From NCBI RefSeq assembly GCF_002155685.1, contig NZ_MUYK01000015.1, positions 1-61,573 on the forward strand: a stretch of 61,573 bases of DNA, read 5' to 3'. A model generated the notes under the pieces. It saw nothing but the letters and a program-made list of their open reading frames with translations, searched no databases and had not been told where the DNA came from. Positions within the stretch are counted from its first letter, which is position 1, and each line of letters starts with the position of its first letter. A program made the position numbers and the translations under genes. The stretch is from Erythrobacter colymbi. Its GTDB lineage: Bacteria; Pseudomonadota; Alphaproteobacteria; Sphingomonadales; Sphingomonadaceae. This document shows positions 26,512 through 34,527 of this stretch, in pieces.

Positions 26512-26740
26512 GGTCAAGCACTCCTCAATGGAACGCTCGATCAATCCTCCTCCCCTCTTGCTGTGAGCGACATGTCGCGAACGGCAACGATGGTGATAAA
26601 AATGATGGCCCTGCCGGGTCGCTGTGCAGGGCCATCTAGGGTGGTCTCATGGGAGACCTCGGGTTGCTGGCAGCTGTCTTGGGGAGAGCTGCGCAGCAGG
26701 ACTTACGTATCTGCCGAAAATTATTCAAGTATCATCGTGA

Positions 26741-27849
26741 GGCAGGCGCGGCGGCGATGCCAGCGAGGCACGTATGTGCCGATGCGCTGGCGAGGAGCGC
26801 CGTGCCGGGATCGGGCGCACGGCAGACCGCGCGAAGCCGATGCGGACGCCTGTCCGCAAGGCCAGCAAGGGACTGCCGGTGCCCGCGCGCCGATGGTCGC
26901 CCCAGCCCGGGCCGACGACGGCCCGTCGATGCGTGGATTACGCGCTTTGGCAGGCGCGGCGGCGAAGCCAGCAAGGCACGCATGTGCCGATGCGCTGGCG
27001 AGCTGCGCCGCGCCGGGATCGGGCGCACGGCAGACCGCGCGAAGCCGATGCGGACGACTGTCCGCGAGGCCAGCAAGGGACTGCCGGTGCCCGTGCGCCG
27101 AGGGTCGCCCCAGCCCGGGCCGACGACGGCCCGTCGATGCGTCGGTCACGCGCTGCGGAAGGTGCGGCGGCGATGCCAGCGAGGCACGCATGTGCCGATG
27201 CGCTGGCGAGCAGCGCCGCGCCGCGATCGGGCGCACGGCAGACCGCGCGAAGCCGATGCGAACGACTGTTCGCAAGGCCAGCAAGGGACTGCCGGTGCCC
27301 GCGCGCCGAGGGTCGCCCCAGCCCGGGCCGACGACGGCCCGTCGATGTTTCGATCATGCGTTGCGGCAGGTGCGGCGGCGATGCCAGCGAGGCACGCATG
27401 TGCCGATGCGCTGGCGAGCTGCGCCGCGCCGGGATCGGGCGCACGGCAGACCGCGCGAAGCCGATGCGGACGAAGGTCCGCAAGGCCAGCAAGGGACTGC
27501 CGGTGCCCGCGCGCTGACGGTCGCCCCGGCCCGGGCCGACGACGGCCCGTCGATGCGTCGATCACGCGCTGCGGCAGGCGCGGCAGCGATGCCAGCGAGG
27601 CACGCATGTGCCGATGCGCTGGCGAGCAGCGCCGCGCCGGGATCGGGCGCACGGCAGACCGCGCGAAGCCGATGCGGACGAAGGTCCGCAAGGCCAGCAA
27701 GGGACTGCCGGTGCCCGCGCGCCGAGGGTCGCCCCAGCCCGGGCCGACGACGGCCCGTCGATGCTTCGATCACGCGCTGCGGCAGGCGCGGCGGCGATGC
27801 CAGCGAGGCACGCATGTGCCGATGCGTTGGCGAGCAGCGCCGCGCCGGT
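26741..27849. repeat. Tandem array of exact 208-bp units (five full, one partial)
   Basis: The marker GGCGCGGCGG or GGTGCGGCGG recurs at 26745, 26953, 27161, 27369, 27577 and 27785, always 208 bp apart. GATC of CGGGATCGGGCGC recurs at the same period. Units differ by scattered substitutions but not by any length change that I can find. Each unit has three GC hairpins: GGCAC/GTGCC, GCGGAC/GTCCGC and CGGGCCG/CGGCCCG. In unit 3 the second stem reads GCGAAC/GTTCGC, changed on both arms. Long open frames cross the array on both strands, but the period is not a multiple of 3, so no single protein repeat is preserved. I treat it as non-coding. Confidence 0.88.
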
Positions 27850-27875
27850 TTGAGTGCATAGATGTCGAGTAAAAA

Positions 27876-27891
27876 GGGGGCCGAAGCCCCC
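27876..27891 (-). terminator. Terminator of the DUF1640-like gene
   Basis: 6-bp stem GGGGGC/GCCCCC with CGAA loop (TTCG on the transcribed strand), followed on the minus strand by TTTTT. It lies 4 bases past the stop codon. Confidence 0.85.
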
Positions 27892-27895
27892 TGGT

Positions 27896-28147
27896 TCAGT
27901 TCAGTGCGTTGGTGATTGCGATCACCAAGCCTGCAATCACGATTGCGGTGCTGAAATACCACTTGGTGCGCTCGACTTCCCTCGAGATCGCTTCACGGGT
28001 GGCCCGAAGCTCTGCGATCAACGGAGCGTTGGCTTCAGTGACCTTCATCGCGATGTGTCCTTCCAGCTCTTCGACGACTTTCTCGGCGTCGGTGCTGTCG
28101 ATTTTAACAGACCGCAGTGCTTTGAACAATTCCAGTTGCATGCCCAT
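27896..28147 (-). CDS. DUF1640-like coiled-coil membrane protein
   Basis: 83 residues, ATG at 28147 with AGGAGGTT upstream. Amphipathic helices (VEELEGHIAMKVTEANAPLI, ELRATREAISREVERTK) lead to a single C-terminal membrane helix (WYFSTAIVIAGLVIAITNAL). The layout matches DUF1640 (CCDC90-like) proteins. Short, tail-anchored; function unknown. Transcribed alone, with its own terminator. Confidence 0.68.
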   Translation of the reverse strand: MGMQLELFKALRSVKIDSTDAEKVVEELEGHIAMKVTEANAPLIAELRATREAISREVERTKWYFSTAIVIAGLVIAITNALN

Positions 28148-28199
28148 GTGAACCTCCTGTGCTCGATGGGAGTTCCCGAGGGACGGTGCCTGCCAGCGG

Positions 28200-28288
28200 G
28201 TCAGGGACGTTCCTTCAGGAACGCCGCGCCAGCGGGCGCCGGGGGAGCCGGTTTGCACAGCAAATTGGGGGGACCGGCGATCCTTGAC
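28200..28288. repeat. Dispersed element copy 1 (GTCAGGGACG...GATCCTTGAC ends)
   Basis: 89 bp with near-complementary ends: the reverse complement of GATCCTTGAC is GTCAAGGATC, against GTCAGGGACG. The interior has hairpins (GTTCC/GGAAC, GGCGCC). It is bracketed by the 10-base direct repeat TGCCAGCGGG at 28191-28200 and 28292-28301. Much of the interior (GGGGGAGCCG, AAATTGGGGGGACCG) is shared with copy 2. Confidence 0.6.
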
Positions 28289-28450
28289 GCGTGCCAGCGG
28301 GCAACCGTCAGACTGGGACGACACGAGACACTCCTCCTCGCCCCACAGCCCCCTCTCCCCCTTTCCTCCTCGATCGTCAGATCGAGCGTCCCCGACGGGC
28401 GAAGGGGGTTCGATGCCCCCTGAGCCCGTGTCAGCGCGACAGAAGAAAAA

Positions 28451-28480
28451 GGGAGGCTCCGGCGAATGCCGGAGCCTCCC
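28451..28480 (-). terminator. Terminator of the DUF2493-like gene
   Basis: Perfect 13-bp stem GGGAGGCTCCGGC/GCCGGAGCCTCCC with a 4-base loop, followed on the minus strand by TTTTTCTTCT. It lies 7 bases past the stop codon. Confidence 0.9.
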
Positions 28481-28487
28481 ATGGTGC

Positions 28488-29516
28488 TCAGCGAGCCGTG
28501 CGCGCTGCGCTGGCGAGCTCGTCAGGGCGCTGGTCTGCGAGGCGGAGAACGTGGAGCGGCACTCCGGCGTCCCGAAGCTTCTGAGCGAAGTTGGCCTGAA
28601 TGCCCGAGCCCTGGCAGACGATCGCCTCAACCGGCTTCAGAGCGACGATCCGGTCGTTGCGGACGAACCCTGCACTCCGGCCCTTGCTGGTGTCGAGCTT
28701 GAACTCGACGAGCTTGATGCCGCGCGAGGCCGCCCAGCAGCGTGCGATCGTGTCGCAGCCCTTGTTTTGAGCAGTTGTCACGAGGATCATGTTCGGGATG
28801 CGCTTGGCGATGTTGTCGAGCCGGGTCCAGATGATTGCGTCATCGTGCCATTGTGCTCCGCCCGAGAAGGCAACGACCGGGCCTTCGGGTGCGTATTGCT
28901 CGCGGCGGCGCTGGGCGCGTCCGGCGAGATAGTCGCGGGCGTCGACCACCGAGGCGGTGAGCTTGCTCGACACCCGGCTGCCTCTGACCGTCGAGAACGG
29001 CCGACCGGTTTCGACGCGGTAGACCTCGGCGGCGTGATCGCGCATGCATTCGAGCGCTGCGCGGATGCCTTCGAGCGTCTGGCACAGCTGCTGTGTTTCC
29101 TCCAGCTCGGTCGCGTAGATTTCCGAAGGGTCAAAATTGCGGGCGAGCTCGCCCAGCTTTTTGGCGGCGTCGTCTTCACGCCCCTCGATGCGCTTGGCGA
29201 CCATGTGGAAGCTGTTGCAGAAGCCCCATGCGAGATCTGCGGCGCATTCCTGCATTCTCGTATCGCGCAGGACATCGAACATCGTCTTCATCATGAGTTC
29301 GACGGCGGCGGCAGACATTTCCGGATCGGGCATGTCGGCATGCTCGGGCTCGGCGACGATGCTGAGCTTCGCCATCTCGCTCGTTTCGATGAACGCGGCG
29401 CTGTATTCGCCATTGTTGGCGTGGCCGAACTCATTGGCGATGTCGGCTTCGATCTGGGAAGCGCGCATCTCGGCAGCGAGGATCGCGAGGTCGGACAGGT
29501 TCGAAATCTTGGTCAT
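28488..29516 (-). CDS. DUF2493 (SLOG-like) protein
   Basis: 342 residues from the ATG at 29516 (SD TTGGAGG). The C-terminal half contains the DUF2493 signature: VAFSGGAQWHDDAIIWTRLD, then ILVTTAQNKGCDTIARCWAAS and IKLVEF, a Rossmann-like nucleotide-binding pattern. The N-terminal 170 residues are helical and acidic. DUF2493 proteins are common on alphaproteobacterial plasmids; biochemical role unknown. It is preceded by a long structured non-coding region and followed by a strong terminator, so it is a single-gene unit. Confidence 0.8.
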   Translation of the reverse strand: MTKISNLSDLAILAAEMRASQIEADIANEFGHANNGEYSAAFIETSEMAKLSIVAEPEHADMPDPEMSAAAVELMMKTMFDVLRDTRMQECAADLAWGFCNSFHMVAKRIEGREDDAAKKLGELARNFDPSEIYATELEETQQLCQTLEGIRAALECMRDHAAEVYRVETGRPFSTVRGSRVSSKLTASVVDARDYLAGRAQRRREQYAPEGPVVAFSGGAQWHDDAIIWTRLDNIAKRIPNMILVTTAQNKGCDTIARCWAASRGIKLVEFKLDTSKGRSAGFVRNDRIVALKPVEAIVCQGSGIQANFAQKLRDAGVPLHVLRLADQRPDELASAARTAR

Positions 29517-29587
29517 AAAAGCCTCCAATTGATTGAAATCGTTCCCACGACGGGAACCCCGAAAACCCATCAGTCGGGAGGCGTGCA

Positions 29588-29712
29588 GTCAGGGACGGCG
29601 CGCTTGTCGCGCCGCCGCCCTGCGGGCGCGGGGGAGCCGATTTTCTGCCGGGTGGCCGGCGCGCAGCGACACGGTCACCCGGCGGAAAATTGGGGGGACC
29701 GCGATCCTTGAC
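29588..29712. repeat. Dispersed element copy 2
   Basis: 125 bp from GTCAGGGACG to GATCCTTGAC. It shares GGGGGAGCCG and AAATTGGGGGGACCG with copy 1, plus an extra internal hairpin (CCGGGTG...CACCCGG). It lies in the leader of the DUF2493 gene. Confidence 0.6.
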
Positions 29713-29918
29713 GAGCGCCGAAGACTGATATGTTTCGGCAGGTGTTCCTGTGTGTGTGGAAGAGACGTTCCCGCCCCGAGGAAGAGAGACGAAGGCAGGG
29801 CCGGTCAGGCGCTTCAGCGCCACACCGGACCGCCCCTTCGGCCCGACGAAGGGTTAACAGCGGGAACACTTCCCATCTTGGAAGCCGTTCAGCGTGGCTG
29901 CTCGGCAGATGACGGACT

Positions 29919-30007
29919 GTCAGGGACGATCGCGCGGGCACCAGCGCGCATCGCCGCCACGCGGGCGGCTCAGGCAAGCGTAGCGACAGCCTGTGCCGAT
30001 CCTTGAC
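29919..30007. repeat. Dispersed element copy 3
   Basis: 89 bp, the same length as copy 1, from GTCAGGGACG to GATCCTTGAC. The interior is different in sequence. Only the ends and the GC-hairpin style are shared. Confidence 0.55.
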
Positions 30008-30375
30008 CGGCCGGAGGATGCCGAATGCCGCGCTTTCGCGCATACGCGCGAACTACGGCTGTAAAGCTCCCGACCGGCGTTGCCGCGCACGCGGACCGTC
30101 AGGGCCGCGGCAGGCAGCGATGGGTAGGGACCGCCGAACCTGCCCGCAGGGCGGCGGCGGTAGAAATTGCGTCAGCGAAACAGGAATCGGCCCCCGCAGG
30201 AGCCGCAGCAGGCACGCGCGAAGCATGTCGGAGATCGAGGCGGCGGCGGCAGTCGTCGTCCGGTCCCCGGCTGCTCGCGCGGCGCGCGGCGGGACCGAGG
30301 GCCGGCGGGGCCATCAAAAACGCAAAGCCCGGGCGAAGCCCGAGCCGCTGGAAAAGCCCCGCTCATCATGGCCGC

Positions 30376-30544
30376 AGCGCGTAAGCGCGGTGCGCGGCTG
30401 AATGCGTCAGATTGTCACCCGCAGGGCCAAGACCCCTTGGGGGTCGGTGAAGCGAGGTGGGCACGCGAAGCCCTTAGCGAAGCTTGAGCTGAGCTAGGGC
30501 GGCGGCGTCGAGCGCAATAGAGCGCGGTCCCGGCCGAAGGTCGG
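30376..30544 (+). repeat. Direct repeat A, structured, 169 bp
   Basis: It begins AGCGCGTAAGCGCGGTGCG and ends GGTCCCGGCCGAAGGTCGG. The same beginning and end, and an internal GTCACCCGCAGGGCC, recur at 31200-31358. It contains GACCCC-TT-GGGGGTC and CCGGCC-GAA-GGTCGG hairpins. It lies on one side of the gene 30564-31091. Confidence 0.75.
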
Positions 30545-30563
30545 TAGACGTCACGCTTTGTTC

Positions 30564-31091
30564 CTAATGGCTCATGTTGAGGTTTGTTACGGCGACCAAA
30601 TCTGCATCGCTCAATTGCCCCGCAATCTTGATTTCAGATTCCGGCCGAGCGCGGATTTGGCTCGCAATCCGGTTAATCGCCCGGTCCGATAGAACGATAG
30701 CGCCGATTGAGGTCACATCGCCCATCGCCCCGCGATTTGGCGAATGGAGCGGGTTGAGAAGCTCGATGTACCCTTGGGGAAGGTTCTGGAATGGGCCCCA
30801 AGGTTGCCAATCGCCTTCCCCCAAATCGTACTGGATGTGCCAATCGGTTATAAGGTCAATGTTGCACGAGCCTATCGACATTATGATGCCATCGTCAGCG
30901 CGGAATGCTTGGACGTTTGCTGTAATGCTGAGCCTGGCCGCGTCACCGTCCGCCGTTGCGTCCAGCAAGTACCGCATGCTGATGTCTCGCAAAGTCAGGC
31001 CCATATAAACATCGGTGAGGGTGGTCGGAAAGTTGAGGCGGTAGTCATCTTCATGTGTGAACTGCGAGCTGCGATGGGTATTGGGTTTCAT
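30564..31091 (-). CDS. Hypothetical protein bracketed by direct repeats
   Basis: 175 residues from the ATG at 31091 (SD AAGGTG, 7-base spacing); a TTG two codons upstream is also possible. Acidic, soluble, no recognised domain (FPTTLTDVYMGLTLRDISM, then ITDWHIQYDLGEGDWQPWGPF). GC is lower than in the flanking repeats, and it lies exactly between the two direct repeats, so it looks like a cassette acquired as a unit. Confidence 0.6.
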   Translation of the reverse strand: MKPNTHRSSQFTHEDDYRLNFPTTLTDVYMGLTLRDISMRYLLDATADGDAARLSITANVQAFRADDGIIMSIGSCNIDLITDWHIQYDLGEGDWQPWGPFQNLPQGYIELLNPLHSPNRGAMGDVTSIGAIVLSDRAINRIASQIRARPESEIKIAGQLSDADLVAVTNLNMSH

Positions 31092-31428
31092 ACTCAATCA
31101 CCTTTGTGCGGTCGCCAGTTGGATAGTGCGACAGGGCGGCGGTTGGAAGGGTTCGCCTGACTGGTCACAACAACTCGAGATTTTCTGCGATAATCTCGGA
31201 GCGCGTAAGCGCGGTGCGCGGCAGTGCGTCAGCGATCGTCACCCGCAGGGCCGAGACTCTTCAGGGGCTCGGCGGAGCGAACCGCAGACGCAGGCCCTAG
31301 CGCAGCCAGGGCCGCGGCGCGGGGCGCGCAGTAGAGCGCGGTCCCGGCCGAAGGTCGGGAGAGGTTACCCCCTGCCTGGCTTGCCATACGAGTTGACGAT
31401 CATGTTCTCATGATGTTCTACGCTGCTC
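31092..31428. other. Non-coding stretch with direct repeat B
   Basis: 337 bp between divergent genes. It holds the leader of the minus-strand gene 30564-31091 (SD near 31100), direct repeat B (31200-31358) and the short upstream region of the plus-strand gene at 31429. No coding frame is supported. Confidence 0.6.
31200..31358 (+). repeat. Direct repeat B, structured, 159 bp
   Basis: Second copy of the repeat at 30376-30544, same orientation. Ends are conserved; the middle has diverged but keeps hairpins (CCGAG...CTCGG in place of GACCCC/GGGGTC, and CCGGCC-GAA-GGTCGG). Confidence 0.75.
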
Positions 31429-31668
31429 ATGGGAATGAAGCGTATCGACACAGTCGCCGATCTGGTTCGTCATGGGCTCAATGCGCAGATCGAATGCCTC
31501 AGATGCCGGCGTGTCGTGCTGGTCCCCGCGTCGAAGCTGCGCGATCAGTGCTTCGCCAAGTCGATTCCGATGAAGCTGGACATGGTCGCACAGCACCTGA
31601 GGTGCAGCTGCGGCCACCGAGGGGCGAAGATCGATGCCACGGGCGTAATCCTTGATCGTGAACCGTGA
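31429..31668 (+). CDS. Small four-Cys zinc-ribbon-like protein
   Basis: 79 residues. IECLRCRRVVLVP and LRCSCGHRGAKI give CxxC and CxC pairs about 30 residues apart, a likely zinc site. No further family recognised. Plus strand, alone among minus-strand genes. The ATG at 31435 is a possible alternative start. Confidence 0.6.
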   Translation: MGMKRIDTVADLVRHGLNAQIECLRCRRVVLVPASKLRDQCFAKSIPMKLDMVAQHLRCSCGHRGAKIDATGVILDREP

Positions 31669-31697
31669 ACCGTGACTGTGAACCGGGGGGTTGCCGA

Positions 31698-32228
31698 TCA
31701 ACTGAGGCTGTCGAGAATGTAATCCTCAAGGTCGCGCTCGATCTCGAGCAGCGTGTCGCGCGGCAGCGTAGCGAATCCCGGAGAGTTATCGCGTTCGCGT
31801 CCGTCCCTGTCGCAATCGAGCATGACGAGCGTTCGCCGTGCTCCCGAGAGTGGGTGGTCGTTTTCGGTGCTCATGGTGGCAAACAGCCATGTGCAGCTCG
31901 CCCCGATGACCGCCAGAATCCGGTCGTCGACTTCGTCAATGGTGTCCATGAGGCAATCTGCATCGCGCAGATGCAGGTAGTCGAAGGTGGGGCGTAGCAG
32001 ATCGACCTGCAGCGCGGAAAAGCCACTCAATTGCCCGGCGTGGTCCGCGAAGTGATCACGCCCATGCGGATCCCAGTAGGTCCATTCCGTATGCGGATTG
32101 GTCGCATCCCTGCACATGACCGGCGAGAGGGCGGCGAGAGCACGCTGCTGGCATTCTTCGGCAGAGAGGTGCTGCCAGCTGACCATGACGAGCCGTTCTT
32201 GGTAGTTGGGCAATGGTCTTTTGCGCAT
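31698..32228 (-). CDS. Hypothetical protein, paralogue of the product of 16475-17119
   Basis: 176 residues from the ATG at 32228 (SD AAGGAT). Conserved blocks with the other copy: ERLVMVSWQHLSAEECQQR, LQVDLLRPTFDYLHLR and FATMSTENDHPLSGARRTLVML. The longer frame to 32417 is not supported by a start signal. Unknown function. Confidence 0.62.
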   Translation of the reverse strand: MRKRPLPNYQERLVMVSWQHLSAEECQQRALAALSPVMCRDATNPHTEWTYWDPHGRDHFADHAGQLSGFSALQVDLLRPTFDYLHLRDADCLMDTIDEVDDRILAVIGASCTWLFATMSTENDHPLSGARRTLVMLDCDRDGRERDNSPGFATLPRDTLLEIERDLEDYILDSLS

Positions 32229-32292
32229 GGCGAGATCCTTTTTCGCGTGCTTCTCAGCAGGGTAGTGACGACTGGGTGATGTATGGGATCGT

Positions 32293-32481
32293 TTAATGCT
32301 CCGTTGTTGCCCCTGGCTCAGGCTTCTCTTTGAGAATTGCCATTTCAAGGGCTTCAAGCAGACCGGCGTCGACGAGCGCTTTGACTTCTTCGGCTGTAAG
32401 GTCAGCGTCCGTTCCATTGATGAGGGCGATCGAAAGCTTCTTGAAGATTTCTGCGGGGACGTTCGTCGGGTCGAATGGCAT
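32293..32481 (-). CDS. Small hypothetical protein
   Basis: 62 residues, acidic and helical (IFKKLSIALINGTDADLTAEEVKALVDAGLLEALE). AGAAGGAA precedes the ATG. No domain recognised. It lies 64 bases upstream of the paralogue-family gene on the same strand. Confidence 0.55.
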   Translation of the reverse strand: MPFDPTNVPAEIFKKLSIALINGTDADLTAEEVKALVDAGLLEALEMAILKEKPEPGATTEH

Positions 32482-32551
32482 TGTAGATTCCTTCTCTTGG
32501 TGTTCTTCTCAACAGGGCAGCGGCGAGTGGCTGATGTACGGGTTGATTACA

Positions 32552-32896
32552 TCAGCGCCATTCGGGTGGCCACAGGACGTTGGGCGGCGCGTCCGCGAAC
32601 ATCGGCTCGATTTGCTCGCGACGATAGCCAGCGAGGCCACAGCCTATGGGCGTCAGCTGGAATGCGAGCTCGGGGCGAGAGCGCGCGAAGGCGAGGAACG
32701 TGTCGACATGGCTCTCGATGGCAGCAAGTGGGAGGGTGCGCAGCTGGTGGTCCTTGCTGGGAATGGCGTAGCTGTTGCCTTGCAGACCGATGCCCTGCCC
32801 GTATATTGCGCCGCGGTGTTGACGTGCCCACAGGGCTGCGCCCTTGCCGTGGCGGCCGGCAAGATTGCTGCCGAAGACGAAAACGGGTTCGGTCAT
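32552..32896 (-). CDS. Macrodomain-like (A1S_2505-type) protein
   Basis: 114 residues. FVFGSNLAGRHGKGAALWA, then YGQGIGLQGNSYAIPSKD, LRTLPL and IGCGLAGY match the phage/plasmid A1S_2505 family, which has a macrodomain-like fold that may bind ADP-ribose or related ligands. The start overlaps the preceding gene by 4 bases (ATGA). Confidence 0.75.
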   Translation of the reverse strand: MTEPVFVFGSNLAGRHGKGAALWARQHRGAIYGQGIGLQGNSYAIPSKDHQLRTLPLAAIESHVDTFLAFARSRPELAFQLTPIGCGLAGYRREQIEPMFADAPPNVLWPPEWR

Positions 32897-33159
32897 CGCG
32901 CGCTTCCCGGGATCAGAATGGCGTCGGCATATGCCCAGGCAAGCACCTGGTCGGAGCCGCTGTCAGCGAGGTCGTCGCCGGACAGGTCGCGCCACGGCGC
33001 AAGGGGACGATGGTCGGGCATGTAGCGGGCGGTTACGATCTCGTACTGGCAGCAGCTGTACGACGATGGGCGCAGGGCGAGCACCGGACGTGTATCGGGC
33101 GGCAGCTGCTGTGCAGCGCGGGCGAAGCCGGTATTGAGGATGGGCGCAAGCGATGACAT
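32893..33159 (-). CDS. Small hypothetical protein
   Basis: 88 residues. No domain recognised; contains YSCCQYEIVTARYMPDHRPL. It is coupled to the macrodomain-like gene by ATGA and follows ssb by 58 bases, so it probably shares that transcript. Confidence 0.55.
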   Translation of the reverse strand: MSSLAPILNTGFARAAQQLPPDTRPVLALRPSSYSCCQYEIVTARYMPDHRPLAPWRDLSGDDLADSGSDQVLAWAYADAILIPGSAR

Positions 33160-33217
33160 GGTCGTTCTCCAATCGAAGCGAAGCGAGGGGCGGCATTGCG
33201 GTGCCGCCCCTGCGGGG

Positions 33218-33553
33218 TCAGATGAACATCACGTTCTCGGCGATGATCTCGGTGCCGTACCGTTCGGTGCCGTCGGCGTCTTTCCAGCGTGAGTAGTGGA
33301 TGCGCCCGGTGACGGCGAGCTGGTCGCCCTTCTTCTTGTGCTCGCGGAGCGGCAGCCCCATGCCGTTGAAGACGGTGACCTTGTGGAATTCGGCGTCCTT
33401 GAGAGCGTAGCCACTCTCGGCATCCTTCTGGACCTTGCCGTCGCGGATGACGGGCCGCTCGGTGACCAGGATCAGCTCGGTGACGCGGGTTTCGCCGGTG
33501 TCGCGGGCGACGGGGTCCTTGGCGAGACGGCCGACGAGATTGACGTTGTTCAT
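33218..33553 (-). CDS. ssb: Single-stranded DNA-binding protein
   Basis: 111 residues, OB-fold SSB: MNNVNLVGRLAKDPVARDTG, FHKVTVFNGM, GDQLAVTGRIHYSRW and YGTEIIAENVMF. It lacks the acidic C-terminal tail (DDDIPF-like) of chromosomal SSBs, as is common for short plasmid copies. It coats transferred single strands on entry. SD AAGGAGG is preceded by a 7-bp hairpin at 33572-33590. Confidence 0.88.
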   Translation of the reverse strand: MNNVNLVGRLAKDPVARDTGETRVTELILVTERPVIRDGKVQKDAESGYALKDAEFHKVTVFNGMGLPLREHKKKGDQLAVTGRIHYSRWKDADGTERYGTEIIAENVMFI

Positions 33554-34199
33554 GATAAAGCCTCCTTGTGGCCGGCGGCTCGTCCGCCGGTGCCCTTATC
33601 GAGCCTCGGCGGGAGTGGTGGGACACCGCGCGCATGCGCGGGAAACCTCGAAAATCGAGGTGGTGCGGGCAGCTCGGCTTGCCGAGCAACACGGCTCGCA
33701 TTTTCGCAGGTTGGCCCTAACCGCGACCAGAGAGGCAGGGGCACTGGCGGCGGACGGGCTGTCGGACACGAGGGGCCTTGATTCGATTGAACAGCGTCAG
33801 GCTCGTCGTGCACAGGCTCGCCGGGGGAAAATCCCGCCGCCCGCGATACCGGACGGAAACGATACGCGGAGCCGAGCCCTGGTCAGCGGGTGGCCCGCTG
33901 CGGCGGTGGTCCGAGGGTGCCCGAAGTGGCTGCGCCGGACGTCTGAGTTTCGCATGTCACAGGCTTCGGCACGGGGTTGCCTGCTTCCGCAGCACGCAAG
34001 GGCGGCCGGCTCGTCGGTATCGGGCATTCCAACGCGCTGGAAGGCGGCGGCACCGGATGGAGCGGCGCCGGTCGTCAGTTCGAGGGCGAATGGTCCGTCC
34101 ATGGCAGGGGCGGCGCTGCGGTGCTGCCACTGGTTTGCTGTACAAGGAGGCGCCGGCGATCGGGCTGAGGCGGCTGCCACCGCCGAAGGCGGTGCATGA
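33554..34199. other. GC-rich non-coding stretch upstream of ssb
   Basis: 646 bp. Overlapping frames exist on both strands but none has a family likeness, and all follow GC bias. Visible: the hairpin CCGGCGG/CCGCCGG next to the ssb SD, and a hairpin CACCGCC-GAA-GGCGGTG at 34178-34194 after the stop of the next upstream gene. The intervening sequence is probably promoter and leader. Confidence 0.5.
33572..33590 (-). promoter_or_regulatory. Hairpin abutting the ssb ribosome-binding site
   Basis: 7-bp stem CCGGCGG/CCGCCGG with 5-base loop, ending 4 bases from the AAGGAGG. Comparable hairpins lie before the SDs of the genes starting at 36350 and 29516. Confidence 0.5.
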
Positions 34200-34442
34200 T
34201 CAATGCACTGCGGGCCGGATCGCGCGGAGCGTGGCTCGGGCCGACCGGACGACTCCCGACGGTGCTTCATCGAGCCCGTCTGCATAGTGGCTGGCATCAT
34301 TGGCGAGTTCGCCGATGGCAGGGTCTCGGGGATCGATGAAATAATGGGACGCGGTTTCTCGAATGATCCTGGGCGTCGGGAGGTCGCGCTCAAGATGATC
34401 GTCGAGGAAACGCTTCGGGATGCGGATCAGGTTGTCATGCAT
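34200..34442 (-). CDS. Small hypothetical protein
   Basis: 80 residues (MHDNLIRIPKRFLDDHLERD, then RIIRETASHYFIDPRDPAIGELANDASHYAD). No family recognised, but the composition is protein-like and unlike the GC-driven frames around it. Confidence 0.58.
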   Translation of the reverse strand: MHDNLIRIPKRFLDDHLERDLPTPRIIRETASHYFIDPRDPAIGELANDASHYADGLDEAPSGVVRSARATLRAIRPAVH

Positions 34443-34527
34443 TGCGGGGCTCCATTAGGCGGCACGAAGCGCGCCGCGGTCCTTGGTCAGGACGCTCGGC
34501 TGCTCTGCGGTCAGGTGCTTAGCGAAA

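Larger units (their letters stand above)
28148..28487. other. Non-coding leader and terminator region
   Basis: 340 bp between two minus-strand genes. It holds the AGGAGG of the downstream DUF1640-like gene, one GTCAGGGACG...GATCCTTGAC element (28200-28288) and the terminator of the upstream DUF2493-like gene (28451-28480). Open frames here are GC-driven and show no family likeness. Confidence 0.7.
29517..30563. other. About 1 kb GC-rich non-coding stretch with repeats
   Basis: No credible gene on either strand. Contents: the DUF2493 leader with hairpin GTTCCC/GGGAAC at 29541-29557, element copies 2 and 3, and the first of two direct repeats (30376-30544). Several short GC hairpins, for example GCGC-GTAA-GCGC at 30377-30388, are also present. 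Confidence 0.65.

Noticed and set aside
26741..27849. The array as a CRISPR
   Set aside because: Units are 208 bp with no short repeat/unique spacer pattern, and no cas genes are present.
26401..27962. Long Arg/Ala-rich open frames (200-490 residues) across the 208-bp array on both strands
   Set aside because: They arise in several frames at once because the sequence is GC-rich and nearly free of stop codons. The unit length is not a multiple of 3, so none keeps a stable repeat. No start signal or family likeness.
30376..31358. The direct repeats as integron attC sites
   Set aside because: No integrase of integron type, no typical R-box ends, and the repeat is longer and built differently.
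33435..34393. Overlapping frames upstream of ssb as genes
   Set aside because: They overlap one another on both strands, have low-complexity Arg/Ala/Gly composition and no start signal or family features.
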